DNA from: Patescibacteria group bacterium
GTDB lineage: Bacteria > Patescibacteriota > Microgenomatia > UBA1400 > JAHJAY01
Reading direction: 5' to 3'
Assembly (NCBI GenBank): GCA_018813815.1
Contig: JAHJAY010000035.1
Span: 1 to 46,127, forward strand
DNA length: 46,127 bases
Below are positions 19,714 through 28,829 of this stretch, piece after piece. Position 1 is the first letter of the stretch. Every line of letters begins with the position of its first letter. Below the pieces are notes generated by a model. That model was not told the DNA's origin. It saw only the letters and a list, made by a program, of their open reading frames with translations, and searched no databases. The position numbers were made by a program, and so were the translations under genes.

Positions 19714-19719
19714 TTGACA
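19714..19719 (+). promoter_or_regulatory. Candidate -35 element TTGACA for the nrdR operon (matching -10 not clear)
   Basis: Consensus -35 immediately before the first palindrome. Confidence 0.4.
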
Positions 19720-19767
19720 ACTCTACTGCTAGTGGAGAAACTTAATAAAAGGCACTAGTTATAGTGC
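19720..19767. promoter_or_regulatory. Candidate tandem NrdR boxes (19720-19735 and 19752-19767)
   Basis: Two CTA-N4-TAG-core 16-mers (ACTCTACTGCTAGTGG and GCACTAGTTATAGTGC), centres 32 bp apart, upstream of nrdR. Confidence 0.55.
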
Positions 19768-19788
19768 TTTCTTTTTTTGAGAACTAAT

Positions 19789-20235
19789 ATGAAATGTCCA
19801 TTTTGCAAACACGAAGAAATTGTTGTCTTAGAATCGCGCGAAAGCGAAGATAACGAAGTTACTCGCCGCCGCCGGGAATGTAAGCGTTGTCAAAAACGCT
19901 TTACTACTTATGAACGAGTGGAGAATATTAGTTTAAAAATAGTTAAAAAAGATGATCGGATGGAGAATTATGATCGGGCAAAGATAAAAAATGGTTTACT
20001 TAAGGCATGCGAGAAAAGTAATTGTAGCCAAGAAGACATTGAAAACATTGTTGATGATATTGAGATGCGTTTAATGGCCAGAAAAACCACTCAAGTTTCT
20101 TCTTCTGATATTGGACGGATGATTTTAACCCGATTAAAAAAACTTGATCCAGTGGCCTATTTACGTTTTGCCAGTGTTTTTTTGGAATTTACCGACGTGC
20201 AGGAATTTAAAGCTCAAATTAAGGAGTTGTCGTAA
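19789..20235 (+). CDS. nrdR: Transcriptional repressor NrdR
   Basis: MKCPFCKHEEIVVLESRESEDNEVTRRRRECKRCQKRFTTYERVE zinc ribbon plus ATP-cone; ATG 19789 preferred over tracked 19777. Confidence 0.96.
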   Translation: MKCPFCKHEEIVVLESRESEDNEVTRRRRECKRCQKRFTTYERVENISLKIVKKDDRMENYDRAKIKNGLLKACEKSNCSQEDIENIVDDIEMRLMARKTTQVSSSDIGRMILTRLKKLDPVAYLRFASVFLEFTDVQEFKAQIKELS

Positions 20236-22352
20236 TGGCTCGTTCAGCAATTAAAACTAAGATTAAAAAGATTAAAAAACGTCATGGGAAAATCGTGGCT
20301 TTTAGTCCGGCTAAAATTGAGCGGGCGATTTGGCAAGCGGCTAAAGCCGCCGGAGGAGCTAACCGTCAACAAGCCAAAACTTTAGCTAGGCAAGTGGTTC
20401 AAGAATTAGAAAAGCGTTTTAACTTAACCATCATACCTGAGGTGGAACAGGTTCAGGACTTGATTGGTAAAACCCTTTTAGCCAAAGGGCATGAAAAAAC
20501 CTATCGGGCGTTTAAGCTTTACCGCGAACTTCATCGCAAACTTAGAGATATTAGCAGCCTGGTTGATTCAGACGAGTTAATTGAAAAATATTTAGAGCGA
20601 AGCGATTGGCGGGTTAAAGAAAATGCCAATATGACCTATTCACTTCAAGGATTAAATAATCATGTTGCCAGTATTGTTTCGGCCAACTTTTGGTTAAATA
20701 AAATTTATTCCCGGGAAATTAGAAAAGCTCATCAGCGGGGCGATATTCATATTCATGATTTGGCGATGATTTCTGCTTATTGTACTGGTTGGGATTTAAA
20801 AGACCTTTTGGTGCGTGGTTTTGGCGGAGTGATCGGCAAGATTAGCAGTAAGCCGCCCAAACATTTAGCTACTGCCCTAGGTCAGCTGGTTAACTTTTTT
20901 TATACCCTTCAGGGCGAAGTTGCCGGCGCCGTGGCGGTGGCTAATTTTGACACTTATTTGGCGCCTTTTATTCGTTATGATCGTTTGACTTACAAGCAGC
21001 TTAAGCAGGTAATGCAGGAGTTTCTTTTTAATATGAATGTTCCCACTCGAGTAGGCTTTCAAACCCCCTTTACCAATGTTACTTTGGATTTAAAGCCAAC
21101 CGGGTTAGTGGCTAATGAAGCTGTTATTATCGGCGGCCGGCCAGTTAAAGCCAAATATAAGGATTTTCAAAAAGAGATGGATATGTTTAATCGGGCTTTT
21201 GCCGAAACCATGCTTGAGGGTGATGCTCACGGCAGGGTGTTTACTTTTCCGATCCCGACCTATTCAATTACTAAAAACTTTGATTGGGACAATCCGGTTT
21301 TAGAACCGATTTTTGAAATGACGCGCAAATATGGCGCGCCTTATTTTGCCAATTTTGTTAATTCTGATATGGATCCGGATGATACTCGCAGTATGTGTTG
21401 TCGTTTGAGATTAGATAATAAAGTTTTGCGCAAACGCGGTGGTTTGTTTGCCGCCAATCCGCTTACCGGCAGTTTGGGGGTAGTGACGATTAATTTGCCC
21501 CGCATCGGCTATTTGGCTAAGCAAGAAAATAACACTGACAGCATGAATAAATACCGTTTTTTTAATTTATTGGGTCATTTGATGGATTTGGCAAAGGATT
21601 CGTTAATGATTAAGCGCACTACCGTGGAACAATTCACTCGGCAAGGATTGTATCCTTATTGCCAATATTATTTAGAGGGTATTTGCCAGCGCAACGGGGT
21701 TTATTGGAAAAACCATTTTAATACTATTGGTATTAATGGCATGAATGAGGCCCTGTTAAACTTAATGGGTAAATCTATTGTTGAGCCTGAAGGTAAAGCG
21801 TTTGCTTTAGAGGTGTTGGATTATATGCGGGAGAAAATCCTGATTTATCAAAAAGAAACTGACGAAATGTTTAATCTCGAAGCTACGCCGGCCGAGGGGA
21901 CAGCTTACCGGTTTGCCCGGATCGATAAAGCTAAGTATCCGGATATTATTTGTGCTAATGAACAAGAGGTGCAACAAAAAGGCACTGCCCCATTTTATAC
22001 TAATTCAACTCATTTGCCGGTTGATTATACTGATGATATTTTTACTTGTTTGGATGAACAGGATGAATTGCAGTGTAAATATAACGGCGGAACCGTACTT
22101 CATGGGTTTTTAGGTGAAAGTTTGTCCAGCACCCAAAGCGTTAAACATCTGATTAAAAAAATTGCCACCAATTACCGTTTGCCTTATTTTACTTTAACAC
22201 CAACTTTTTCGATTTGCCCCAAGCACGGTTATTTAAAAGGTGAGTGGTATTTTTGTCCCAAGTGCGATCAGGAAATTGGATATAAGTCAAAAACAAAAAT
22301 CAGAAAGGAGCAGCATGGTAAAAAACGCCCCGCTAAAAAGAACCAAGTGTGA
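20235..22352 (+). CDS. nrdD: Anaerobic (class III) ribonucleoside-triphosphate reductase large fragment, lacking the glycyl-radical C-terminus
   Basis: ATP-cone N-terminus, NrdD core (DIHIHDLAMISAYCTGWDLKDLL, NVPTRVGFQTPFTN), C-terminal zinc motif CPKHGYLKGEWYFCPKC; ends before the radical loop. Confidence 0.95.
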   Translation: MARSAIKTKIKKIKKRHGKIVAFSPAKIERAIWQAAKAAGGANRQQAKTLARQVVQELEKRFNLTIIPEVEQVQDLIGKTLLAKGHEKTYRAFKLYRELHRKLRDISSLVDSDELIEKYLERSDWRVKENANMTYSLQGLNNHVASIVSANFWLNKIYSREIRKAHQRGDIHIHDLAMISAYCTGWDLKDLLVRGFGGVIGKISSKPPKHLATALGQLVNFFYTLQGEVAGAVAVANFDTYLAPFIRYDRLTYKQLKQVMQEFLFNMNVPTRVGFQTPFTNVTLDLKPTGLVANEAVIIGGRPVKAKYKDFQKEMDMFNRAFAETMLEGDAHGRVFTFPIPTYSITKNFDWDNPVLEPIFEMTRKYGAPYFANFVNSDMDPDDTRSMCCRLRLDNKVLRKRGGLFAANPLTGSLGVVTINLPRIGYLAKQENNTDSMNKYRFFNLLGHLMDLAKDSLMIKRTTVEQFTRQGLYPYCQYYLEGICQRNGVYWKNHFNTIGINGMNEALLNLMGKSIVEPEGKAFALEVLDYMREKILIYQKETDEMFNLEATPAEGTAYRFARIDKAKYPDIICANEQEVQQKGTAPFYTNSTHLPVDYTDDIFTCLDEQDELQCKYNGGTVLHGFLGESLSSTQSVKHLIKKIATNYRLPYFTLTPTFSICPKHGYLKGEWYFCPKCDQEIGYKSKTKIRKEQHGKKRPAKKNQV

Positions 22353-22458
22353 AGTTTATTCGCGGATTGTGGGTTATCTCCGGCCGGTTTCTCAATGGAA
22401 CGACGGTAAAACGGCAGAATTTTATAAGCGGAAAACCTACAATAATATAAAAACATAA
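22315..22458 (+). CDS. Separate 47-aa NrdD glycyl-radical domain peptide (MVKNAPLKRTKCEVYSRIVGYLRPVSQWNDGKTAEFYKRKTYNNIKT)
   Basis: NrdD C-terminal glycyl-radical motif in the +1 frame relative to nrdD, 38-nt overlap, SD AGAAAGGAG 4 nt upstream of ATG. Confidence 0.75.
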   Translation: MVKNAPLKRTKCEVYSRIVGYLRPVSQWNDGKTAEFYKRKTYNNIKT

Positions 22459-22493
22459 AGTCCCGGTGAGGCAAAGAATGGTTACTAGACGCT

Positions 22494-23225
22494 ATGTTAA
22501 TTGGTGGATTGCAAAAAACTACCCTAATTGATTTTCCCGGTCGGGTAGCCTGCACGGTTTTTACCCTGGGTTGTAATTTTCGCTGCCCTTTTTGCCATAA
22601 TAAAAACTTGGTTACTCTAAAAAACTTTCAGCAGGCTAAGCTTCAATTGATTAAAAAAAAAGACCTTTTCGACTTTTTAAAAAAACGCCGGCGAATCCTT
22701 GATGGTGTTTGTATTACTGGTGGAGAACCTACTCTTCATCAGGATTTGCCTAAGTTCTGTCAGCAGATTAAAGCTTTGGCCCTAGAAGTTAAATTAGATA
22801 CTAATGGCAGTCAGCCAAAAATGCTTAAAAAATTGATTGAGCAGAGCTTGGTTGATTTTGTGGCTATGGACATTAAAACTGCTTTTAGTGACTACACTAA
22901 AGCAGTAGCAGTCAATTCCCAATTTTCAATTCCAAATTTACAGAATTCAATTAAACTAATTTTACAATCCGGGTTGGAGTATGAGTTTAGGACTACGGTT
23001 GTGCCCGGAATTCATGACGAGAAAACTCTAGTTAAATTGGCTAGGGAACTAGCCGCTCTAAGTAAGTCTCCAAACCTCCAATATATTCTCCAGCCCTTTC
23101 GTCCCCAAAACTGCCTTGATTCTAAATTTTTAAAGATTGAGCCTTTTAGCAATACTCAAATGAAACAGTTTTTAAAAGCAATTCAAAAAATTCTGCTGAA
23201 AGCAAAGTTGCGCGGAATTGATTGA
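22494..23225 (+). CDS. nrdG: Anaerobic ribonucleotide reductase activating protein, radical SAM (NrdG2-like)
   Basis: GGLQKTTLIDFPGRVACTVFTLGCNFRCPFCHN (CxxxCxxC cluster), GVCITGGEPTLH. Confidence 0.94.
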   Translation: MLIGGLQKTTLIDFPGRVACTVFTLGCNFRCPFCHNKNLVTLKNFQQAKLQLIKKKDLFDFLKKRRRILDGVCITGGEPTLHQDLPKFCQQIKALALEVKLDTNGSQPKMLKKLIEQSLVDFVAMDIKTAFSDYTKAVAVNSQFSIPNLQNSIKLILQSGLEYEFRTTVVPGIHDEKTLVKLARELAALSKSPNLQYILQPFRPQNCLDSKFLKIEPFSNTQMKQFLKAIQKILLKAKLRGID

Positions 23226-23231
23226 AGAAGC

Positions 23232-23265
23232 ACCCAGCCCTTCGCAAAGGGCTGGGTTTATTTTA
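23232..23265. terminator. Intrinsic terminator
   Basis: ACCCAGCCCTT-CGCA-AAGGGCTGGGT followed by TTATTTTATTTT. Confidence 0.9.
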
Positions 23266-23278
23266 TTTTCACCTAACT

Positions 23279-23548
23279 TTAAATTACCGGTGCCGGTGGA
23301 ACTGGTTTTTCGGCTTCATCTTCAGGCACTACTGGTTCATCTAAGTCCGGGGTTGGTACGGCTGGCAGTTCAGATGTAGGTGGTGCCGCTGGAGTGGGCG
23401 GAACAATTGGTTCTATCGGTGAGGGCGGAGCAGGGGGCATCACTGGCGGTTCAGGTGTAACTGGTGCCATTGGATCAGGCGGTTGAGCCGGATCAGCCGG
23501 CTGGTTTAAGGATTGACCAACAGAAGGCATTTGTTGAACATCATCCAT
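23279..23548 (-). CDS. Pro-rich acidic hypothetical protein
   Basis: 89-aa ORF with SD GGGGGTGA upstream of ATG; extreme Pro content. Confidence 0.55.
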   Translation of the reverse strand: MDDVQQMPSVGQSLNQPADPAQPPDPMAPVTPEPPVMPPAPPSPIEPIVPPTPAAPPTSELPAVPTPDLDEPVVPEDEAEKPVPPAPVI

Positions 23549-23644
23549 TTTTCTTCACCCCCTTTTTTAATTCGAATTAAATTTAACTTTATCCTTATTC
23601 ACTATAGTCTGAAAACTATTTAACTTTCAAGGTATAATTTACTA

Positions 23645-24676
23645 ATGACTGCTGAAGACTATTTAAAAAACAGATTAAAAAACTGTTCTAGTTATATTTT
23701 GAATGATGCTGACAAGGCTTTTTTAAAAAACCACGGAGTAGAGGCTTTTGTTTATAAAAAATTAACCTGGAAAAAGTTTCGCAAATGGAAATTAGAATCT
23801 GAATGTATTGAACGGACTAAAAAAACCATCCATCTGGCTCTTTCTAAAAATGAACCTTTAAAAGTAGTTTTTCCCATTGGTGGCTATAAACTCTGGCGAT
23901 TAGCCTCTTGGCCAGAGGTTGACTGGGCGGAATTTTTTAATATTGCCTATATTTTAGAATATCTTTCACCTCTAGCTGCGGTTTATAAACCCGGCGTTAT
24001 ATTCAGTTATTATGTTCATACTTTATTAATGGAAAAACATGATAACTTAACCACTAAAGAAATTAAGCAGTACATGGTTTCTTTTGGAGCTTTAATTAAT
24101 TTTTTTAAAAAGCATTTGCCTAAAAATCTTAAGCTAGAAATTTGGAAAGACATCGATCTTTATTCTCGGAAAGAGTATTTTAAAACATTAGATGTTGTTT
24201 ATGCAGAAGTAAAAAAAGAGTATGAATTTTGGTCTAAAGAAAAGCAAGCGCGCTACCAGAGAATGGCGATGTTAAATTTAAGATGGGAAGGGAAACAAAA
24301 TTGGACTACTCTTTCCGAAACAGAAAAAAAAGCCAAGTTTAAAATGGCGGCCGTCTATGAGGCAGCTGCCCCGCGCTTGATCAAGGTTCAAAAACAAGTT
24401 AAGGGATCAGATAAAGTTTTAGTTTTTGTAAACCCGACAAAAGAATTTATTGGCATTGGTTCAACTAGAGGTTCAATTGTTAAGCCGTGGATTGGTGTTG
24501 GTGTATTGGAAAAAAGGGGACAGGGTTTTATCGACCGGATTTTATCGCCCTCTCAGTGGCAAAAAGTCCAAAACCAGAATCATAAAGCAGTAAAAACAGA
24601 GCTAATTCCTTTAAAAAACTTTAAGGAGATTAGGGTTTATCCCAAAAGGTTTAATTTTTCCAGCAGTCAAGTTTAA
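23645..24676 (+). CDS. Conserved-looking hypothetical protein, unknown function
   Basis: 343-aa ORF with TATAAT 6 nt before ATG. Confidence 0.75.
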   Translation: MTAEDYLKNRLKNCSSYILNDADKAFLKNHGVEAFVYKKLTWKKFRKWKLESECIERTKKTIHLALSKNEPLKVVFPIGGYKLWRLASWPEVDWAEFFNIAYILEYLSPLAAVYKPGVIFSYYVHTLLMEKHDNLTTKEIKQYMVSFGALINFFKKHLPKNLKLEIWKDIDLYSRKEYFKTLDVVYAEVKKEYEFWSKEKQARYQRMAMLNLRWEGKQNWTTLSETEKKAKFKMAAVYEAAAPRLIKVQKQVKGSDKVLVFVNPTKEFIGIGSTRGSIVKPWIGVGVLEKRGQGFIDRILSPSQWQKVQNQNHKAVKTELIPLKNFKEIRVYPKRFNFSSSQV

Positions 24677-24682
24677 ATAACT

Positions 24683-24711
24683 TTGACCCCCTAGAGCTAT
24701 TTTGCTACAAT
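24683..24711 (+). promoter_or_regulatory. Promoter of pyk (TTGACC-17-TACAAT), leaderless
   Basis: -35/-10 with 17-bp spacer; ATG 8 nt after -10. Confidence 0.7.
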
Positions 24712-24719
24712 CTTCTGGT

Positions 24720-26141
24720 ATGAATACTAAAACCAAGATTGTGGTTACTATTGGGCCAGCTTGTGACTGTGAGACTTGTATTGCCGATATGATTGAAGCT
24801 GGCGCTTCGATTTTTCGTTTTAACACCAAGCACAATTCTTTAAAATGGCACTCGAGCCGGATTGCCCGGGTCAGGCGGGCGGCCAAAAAAGTCGGTGTGC
24901 CGGTGGCGATTCTATTAGACTTGCGTGGATCTGAATTGCGGGTCGGCACTTTTAAAAGCGGCCAGCTGAATTTAGAATCAGGGGAAACTGTTTGGCTTCG
25001 GCCCCAAGATTACAAATCGGATTACAAACAAATTATTGTTAAAGATTTGAACCTGGTTAAAGGGGTTAAGCAGGGTGCTGCAGTTTATCTTGATGATGGC
25101 TTTTTAAAATTGCGGGTTACTCAAGTCAGTTTGCCTCAGGGAATACAAGCCAGCGTGATTGAGGGTGGTATATTAAAAGACAATAAAAGTATCAATTTCC
25201 CCGGGGCAAAAGTTGATTTACCCTCGTTAGTTAAACGCGACCTGGAATTTTTATCCATGCCGGCCAAGCAAGATATTGATTTTGTGGGTCATTCTTTTGT
25301 CCGCTCTAAGGCAGATATTTTGGCGCTCCGAAAAGTGTTAAGTAAACAAAACCTTAAGGTAGCAATAGTGGCCAAAATCGAGAATCGTCAGGCAATTGAT
25401 AACTTTGAAGAAATTTTGGCTGCAGCTGATGCGATTATGGTTGCCCGAGGAGACTTGGGTGTAGAAATTGCTTTGCAAGAAGTGCCTTTTTACCAGAAGA
25501 TGATTATTCAGCGCTGTCGGGAAGAGGCTAAGCCGGTAATTGTGGCTACTCAAATGCTGGAGTCAATGATAACTAAACCCCGGCCGACCCGGGCAGAAAC
25601 TTCAGATGTGGCCAATGCGGTTTATGATGCCACTGATGCTTTAATGCTTTCCGGAGAAACCGCCGCCGGTAAATTTCCAATTAAAACGGTTCAAGTTATG
25701 AATACTATTGCCGATTTTAGCGAACAAAAACGCATAGTTAAAAAAGTTGAATGTCAAGGCAGGAATTTAACCGAAGTAATTTCTTTTTCCGCCTTAAAAG
25801 TTTTAAATAATAGATATTTTGCTGTTAAAAGGCCGCGCAGTTTTGTTATTTTTACCGATACGGGTTTGACCGTGCGTTTTTTATCCAGTTTGCGGCCAAC
25901 TATTCCCATTTTTGCCATTACTGATGACAAAAAAGTTCGTGATCAGCTTTGCTTGTCATATGGAGTGGTGCCTTTTTATCATCAATTTCCTCAAGGACAG
26001 ATTCGTTCCACCAAATATGCCTTGCAATTTTTAAAACAGAAAAAACAGCTGCAAACCGGCGACCGGGTAATTTTAATTTATGGTAAGCAATGGGGAGTTC
26101 CCGGCGGCACTAATACGATTCGGGTAGAAGAAATCCAGTAG
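24720..26141 (+). CDS. pyk: Pyruvate kinase
   Basis: TKIVVTIGPA, VARGDLGVEIALQEVPFYQKMII, TQMLESMITKPRPTRAETSDVANAVYD; ATG 24720 (tracked 24702 lies in the promoter). Confidence 0.95.
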   Translation: MNTKTKIVVTIGPACDCETCIADMIEAGASIFRFNTKHNSLKWHSSRIARVRRAAKKVGVPVAILLDLRGSELRVGTFKSGQLNLESGETVWLRPQDYKSDYKQIIVKDLNLVKGVKQGAAVYLDDGFLKLRVTQVSLPQGIQASVIEGGILKDNKSINFPGAKVDLPSLVKRDLEFLSMPAKQDIDFVGHSFVRSKADILALRKVLSKQNLKVAIVAKIENRQAIDNFEEILAAADAIMVARGDLGVEIALQEVPFYQKMIIQRCREEAKPVIVATQMLESMITKPRPTRAETSDVANAVYDATDALMLSGETAAGKFPIKTVQVMNTIADFSEQKRIVKKVECQGRNLTEVISFSALKVLNNRYFAVKRPRSFVIFTDTGLTVRFLSSLRPTIPIFAITDDKKVRDQLCLSYGVVPFYHQFPQGQIRSTKYALQFLKQKKQLQTGDRVILIYGKQWGVPGGTNTIRVEEIQ

Positions 26142-26193
26142 TTTAATAAAATCAACTACATTCTTTGGTTTTTAGTGAGATAATTATAGAGAG

Positions 26194-28296
26194 ATGAAAA
26201 GAAACAAGGGTTTAAGATTAAGGCAACTATTTTTTTTCAGGCACTCAGTTTTTTTGTTCTTTGTGGCCGCATTGTTAACTTTTTCTATTTTAGGAATCAA
26301 GCATTTTAACGCAATTTCTGTTTTAGCCTGGGATGCGATTGATTCTTTTGAAGATTCAGCTTTGCCTGGTTGGCAAATTCTTGCCGGCTCTTCCGGGATT
26401 AGAGTTTGCAATGATCAAGTTTATGATGGTAACTTTTCTCTTTGTTTAAAAAAACCTGCTGATGGTTATATAGAGATGAAAAAAAATGTTTCTAGTGTAA
26501 CTAACAAGAAATTTTCAATGCGATATTATGATAATCTTGAAAAAAAAGGAACGCAGTGGAGGGTAGAAAACAGCAGCACAGGCCAATATTATATGGTAGG
26601 TATAAAAGATTCTACCAACCCTGATAATTACTTTGTCAGATACAGCGATGATGGGGGCAATCTTTTATATTTTGATACAGGAGTTAAAAGAACGCTGGGC
26701 TGGCATCAATTTGAAATCATCGTAACCGAAATTGGTACTTATGCGAAGATTGATGGTTTTAATACTTCATATTTAGGCATGAATAATGGCGATAGACCGC
26801 TAAACAATACCCTGACAAGTATTGATGCAATTTATATTGCTTCTACTTGGAGCGTGATTAGCGATGATTATTATGATCTTTTAGAATCTGAAGCAATTGA
26901 AAAATTTGATGGAGTAACAAAAGCAACTCTAAAAAGGCTCGAAAATTTTGTGCAAAAGTATACTGACCGGTTTATCGGAGCTGAAAGCTACTCTATTGAA
27001 GATATTGCTCAAGATGGCGATAATCAGCTTTCGCGAAGCGCAGCTAATTTAAGTTTGGCTTTATCAATTTTATGTTTAGAAAGTGGTAACGAGAATCATT
27101 GTCAAAACTCTTTAGTTTTAGCAGATAAAGTAAGACAGTCTTATTATGTTGCTTTGAATAATTGGAAAGCAGTTGATTCAAGCAATCCTTATTTTATCTA
27201 TAATTCTTCTCCGTTGACTTTATACCCTTTGCTTTTAACCACTTGGATTAACAAAGACAGGCTGACTATTGAAGAATATGATTCTTATTATGAAATTTTT
27301 AGTCAAGAAGCCAATTGGTTTCTTGATCATGACTTAGCGGTTGAACTTATTTCTGAGCCTGGAAATTCTAACTCAGAAACTTTAGCTTGGACAGGTGCCT
27401 ACCTTTGCTTGGCGGGAAAAGCTTTTGAAAACCCCTCATGGTTAGATATGGGAAATTATTTAATTGAGTCTTCTTTGTTAGAAGAAAATATAGGAGTAGA
27501 TTATAGATTTTATAACCATAACATTTTTCATCCCGCTTATGCTTTTTATACTCTGGCATCAGTGGCAGAGGCCGGTTTAAGTTATCGCGTTCGTGGCGAA
27601 GAGATTCCGATTGTCTGGAAAGATAATATTGTTAATTTATATAAAGGAAGCATTGAAAGTAATGTTGCCTGGAATTATAGGTATTTTTATTTGAATTTTA
27701 CTCATGGAGTTGATGATTGGCATCGTACTCCTGTGGATTCGGCCATTTCTGCCCTTACTTTACTGGAATATTTTGAGGAGGGCATAAATGACAACTTGGG
27801 AAAATATATTTGGTATGTAGCTCATGATTATCAAACTTTTCCTGAAATTAAAGATTTAGCAGCTGATTATGAAGTAGACAACTATGAGGTTGGAGTTGAT
27901 ACCTATGGTAATGTGAAGTATGTTTATTCTTTTCTTGATGAATACAATAAGAGGCTTTTAGTGAATGGTTGTGTGGCGTTTTATGATGCGATTACTTACT
28001 TTTATGAAACAAACTTTTTATTAGATTCTTTTTTGTCGCCACCCACGACTTTTATTTGCCTTTTTTGTCCAGTCGGACAATTATTAAAATCGTTGGGTAA
28101 TGCTGATTGTAATTCTAAGATTAATGCTTTGGATTTTACCGGTTGGCTAAAGGTTTATAGACAAGTTGTTGACGGAGAGCTTATTCTTGAAGAAGAAAAG
28201 GGGCCAGTTGATTTTAATTGTCAAGCGGATACAAAAGAACTTATAGTTGATTTTGAAGATTTTGCTATTTGGGCCAAAAATTATGGTTCGGAATAA
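26194..28296 (+). CDS. Large secreted protein with LamG/carbohydrate-binding-like N-terminus, helical toroid-like middle and dockerin-like C-terminal repeats
   Basis: N-terminal hydrophobic segment; GNADCNSKINALDFTGWLKVY and VDFNCQADTKELIVDFEDFAIWAKNY Ca-loop-like repeats. Confidence 0.75.
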   Translation: MKRNKGLRLRQLFFFRHSVFLFFVAALLTFSILGIKHFNAISVLAWDAIDSFEDSALPGWQILAGSSGIRVCNDQVYDGNFSLCLKKPADGYIEMKKNVSSVTNKKFSMRYYDNLEKKGTQWRVENSSTGQYYMVGIKDSTNPDNYFVRYSDDGGNLLYFDTGVKRTLGWHQFEIIVTEIGTYAKIDGFNTSYLGMNNGDRPLNNTLTSIDAIYIASTWSVISDDYYDLLESEAIEKFDGVTKATLKRLENFVQKYTDRFIGAESYSIEDIAQDGDNQLSRSAANLSLALSILCLESGNENHCQNSLVLADKVRQSYYVALNNWKAVDSSNPYFIYNSSPLTLYPLLLTTWINKDRLTIEEYDSYYEIFSQEANWFLDHDLAVELISEPGNSNSETLAWTGAYLCLAGKAFENPSWLDMGNYLIESSLLEENIGVDYRFYNHNIFHPAYAFYTLASVAEAGLSYRVRGEEIPIVWKDNIVNLYKGSIESNVAWNYRYFYLNFTHGVDDWHRTPVDSAISALTLLEYFEEGINDNLGKYIWYVAHDYQTFPEIKDLAADYEVDNYEVGVDTYGNVKYVYSFLDEYNKRLLVNGCVAFYDAITYFYETNFLLDSFLSPPTTFICLFCPVGQLLKSLGNADCNSKINALDFTGWLKVYRQVVDGELILEEEKGPVDFNCQADTKELIVDFEDFAIWAKNYGSE

Positions 28297-28369
28297 GCCC
28301 TTGTCTTAAAAATTAATTGCTGGTTTTATTGAATTACTGGGTTACTGGATCTGCTTTTTATGCTACCAT

Positions 28370-28825
28370 TTGGATATGGATGACAATCTGCCCAACGATC
28401 AACCACAACAATCAGCCCCGCCAAAATCTTCAGATTCAGGCGGGAAAGCAGTTATGCCGTCAGCACCCGGAGTTGATAAAGAAAAAGAGGTTTGGGTTGG
28501 ACAAGAGCGCAAAGAACCGGGAGTAATTGAGCATAAAGAGCCGGTTTTACCTAAAGAAACCGAAGGCTGGTTAGAAAAACTGGAAAAGGGCGAAGAGATT
28601 AAATTACCCCAACCAATAACTGATGATACCGGTCAAGTGATTTTAGATGATGTTGCGCCACAAGTTGATAAGGTTGAATTACCCTTGACTGAAGAGGAGA
28701 TTAAAATTGGTTTGCATCAGAAAATTTGGGATTCAATTCGTTGGCTGGCGGCTTGGTGTTTCCGCATGATTAAGCTCGACCCCAAAAAATTTATTTATCA
28801 TCGCAAGAGAAAAGTAGGAGTATAG
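28370..28825 (+). CDS. Hypothetical acidic/Pro-rich protein, coupled to the ATPase gene
   Basis: ORF directly upstream of 28830; chosen over overlapping ORF 28317-28526. Confidence 0.65.
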   Translation: MDMDDNLPNDQPQQSAPPKSSDSGGKAVMPSAPGVDKEKEVWVGQERKEPGVIEHKEPVLPKETEGWLEKLEKGEEIKLPQPITDDTGQVILDDVAPQVDKVELPLTEEEIKIGLHQKIWDSIRWLAAWCFRMIKLDPKKFIYHRKRKVGV

Positions 28826-28829
28826 TCAG

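Noticed and set aside
19752-19775. GCACTAGTTATAGTGCTTTCTTTTTTT as only a terminator
   Set aside because: Possible, but its match to the NrdR box core and the 32-bp spacing to a second palindrome upstream of nrdR favour an operator; kept as an alternative.
22240-22314. N-terminal extension of the 72-aa tracked ORF (MSGIFVPSAIRKLDISQKQKSERSS)
   Set aside because: It is the out-of-frame reading of the NrdD zinc-finger codons; the SD-preceded ATG at 22315 is the likely start.
28317-28526. 69-aa ORF overlapping 28370-28825
   Set aside because: The alternative frame 28370-28825 is longer, couples to the downstream ATPase gene and has a more protein-like composition.
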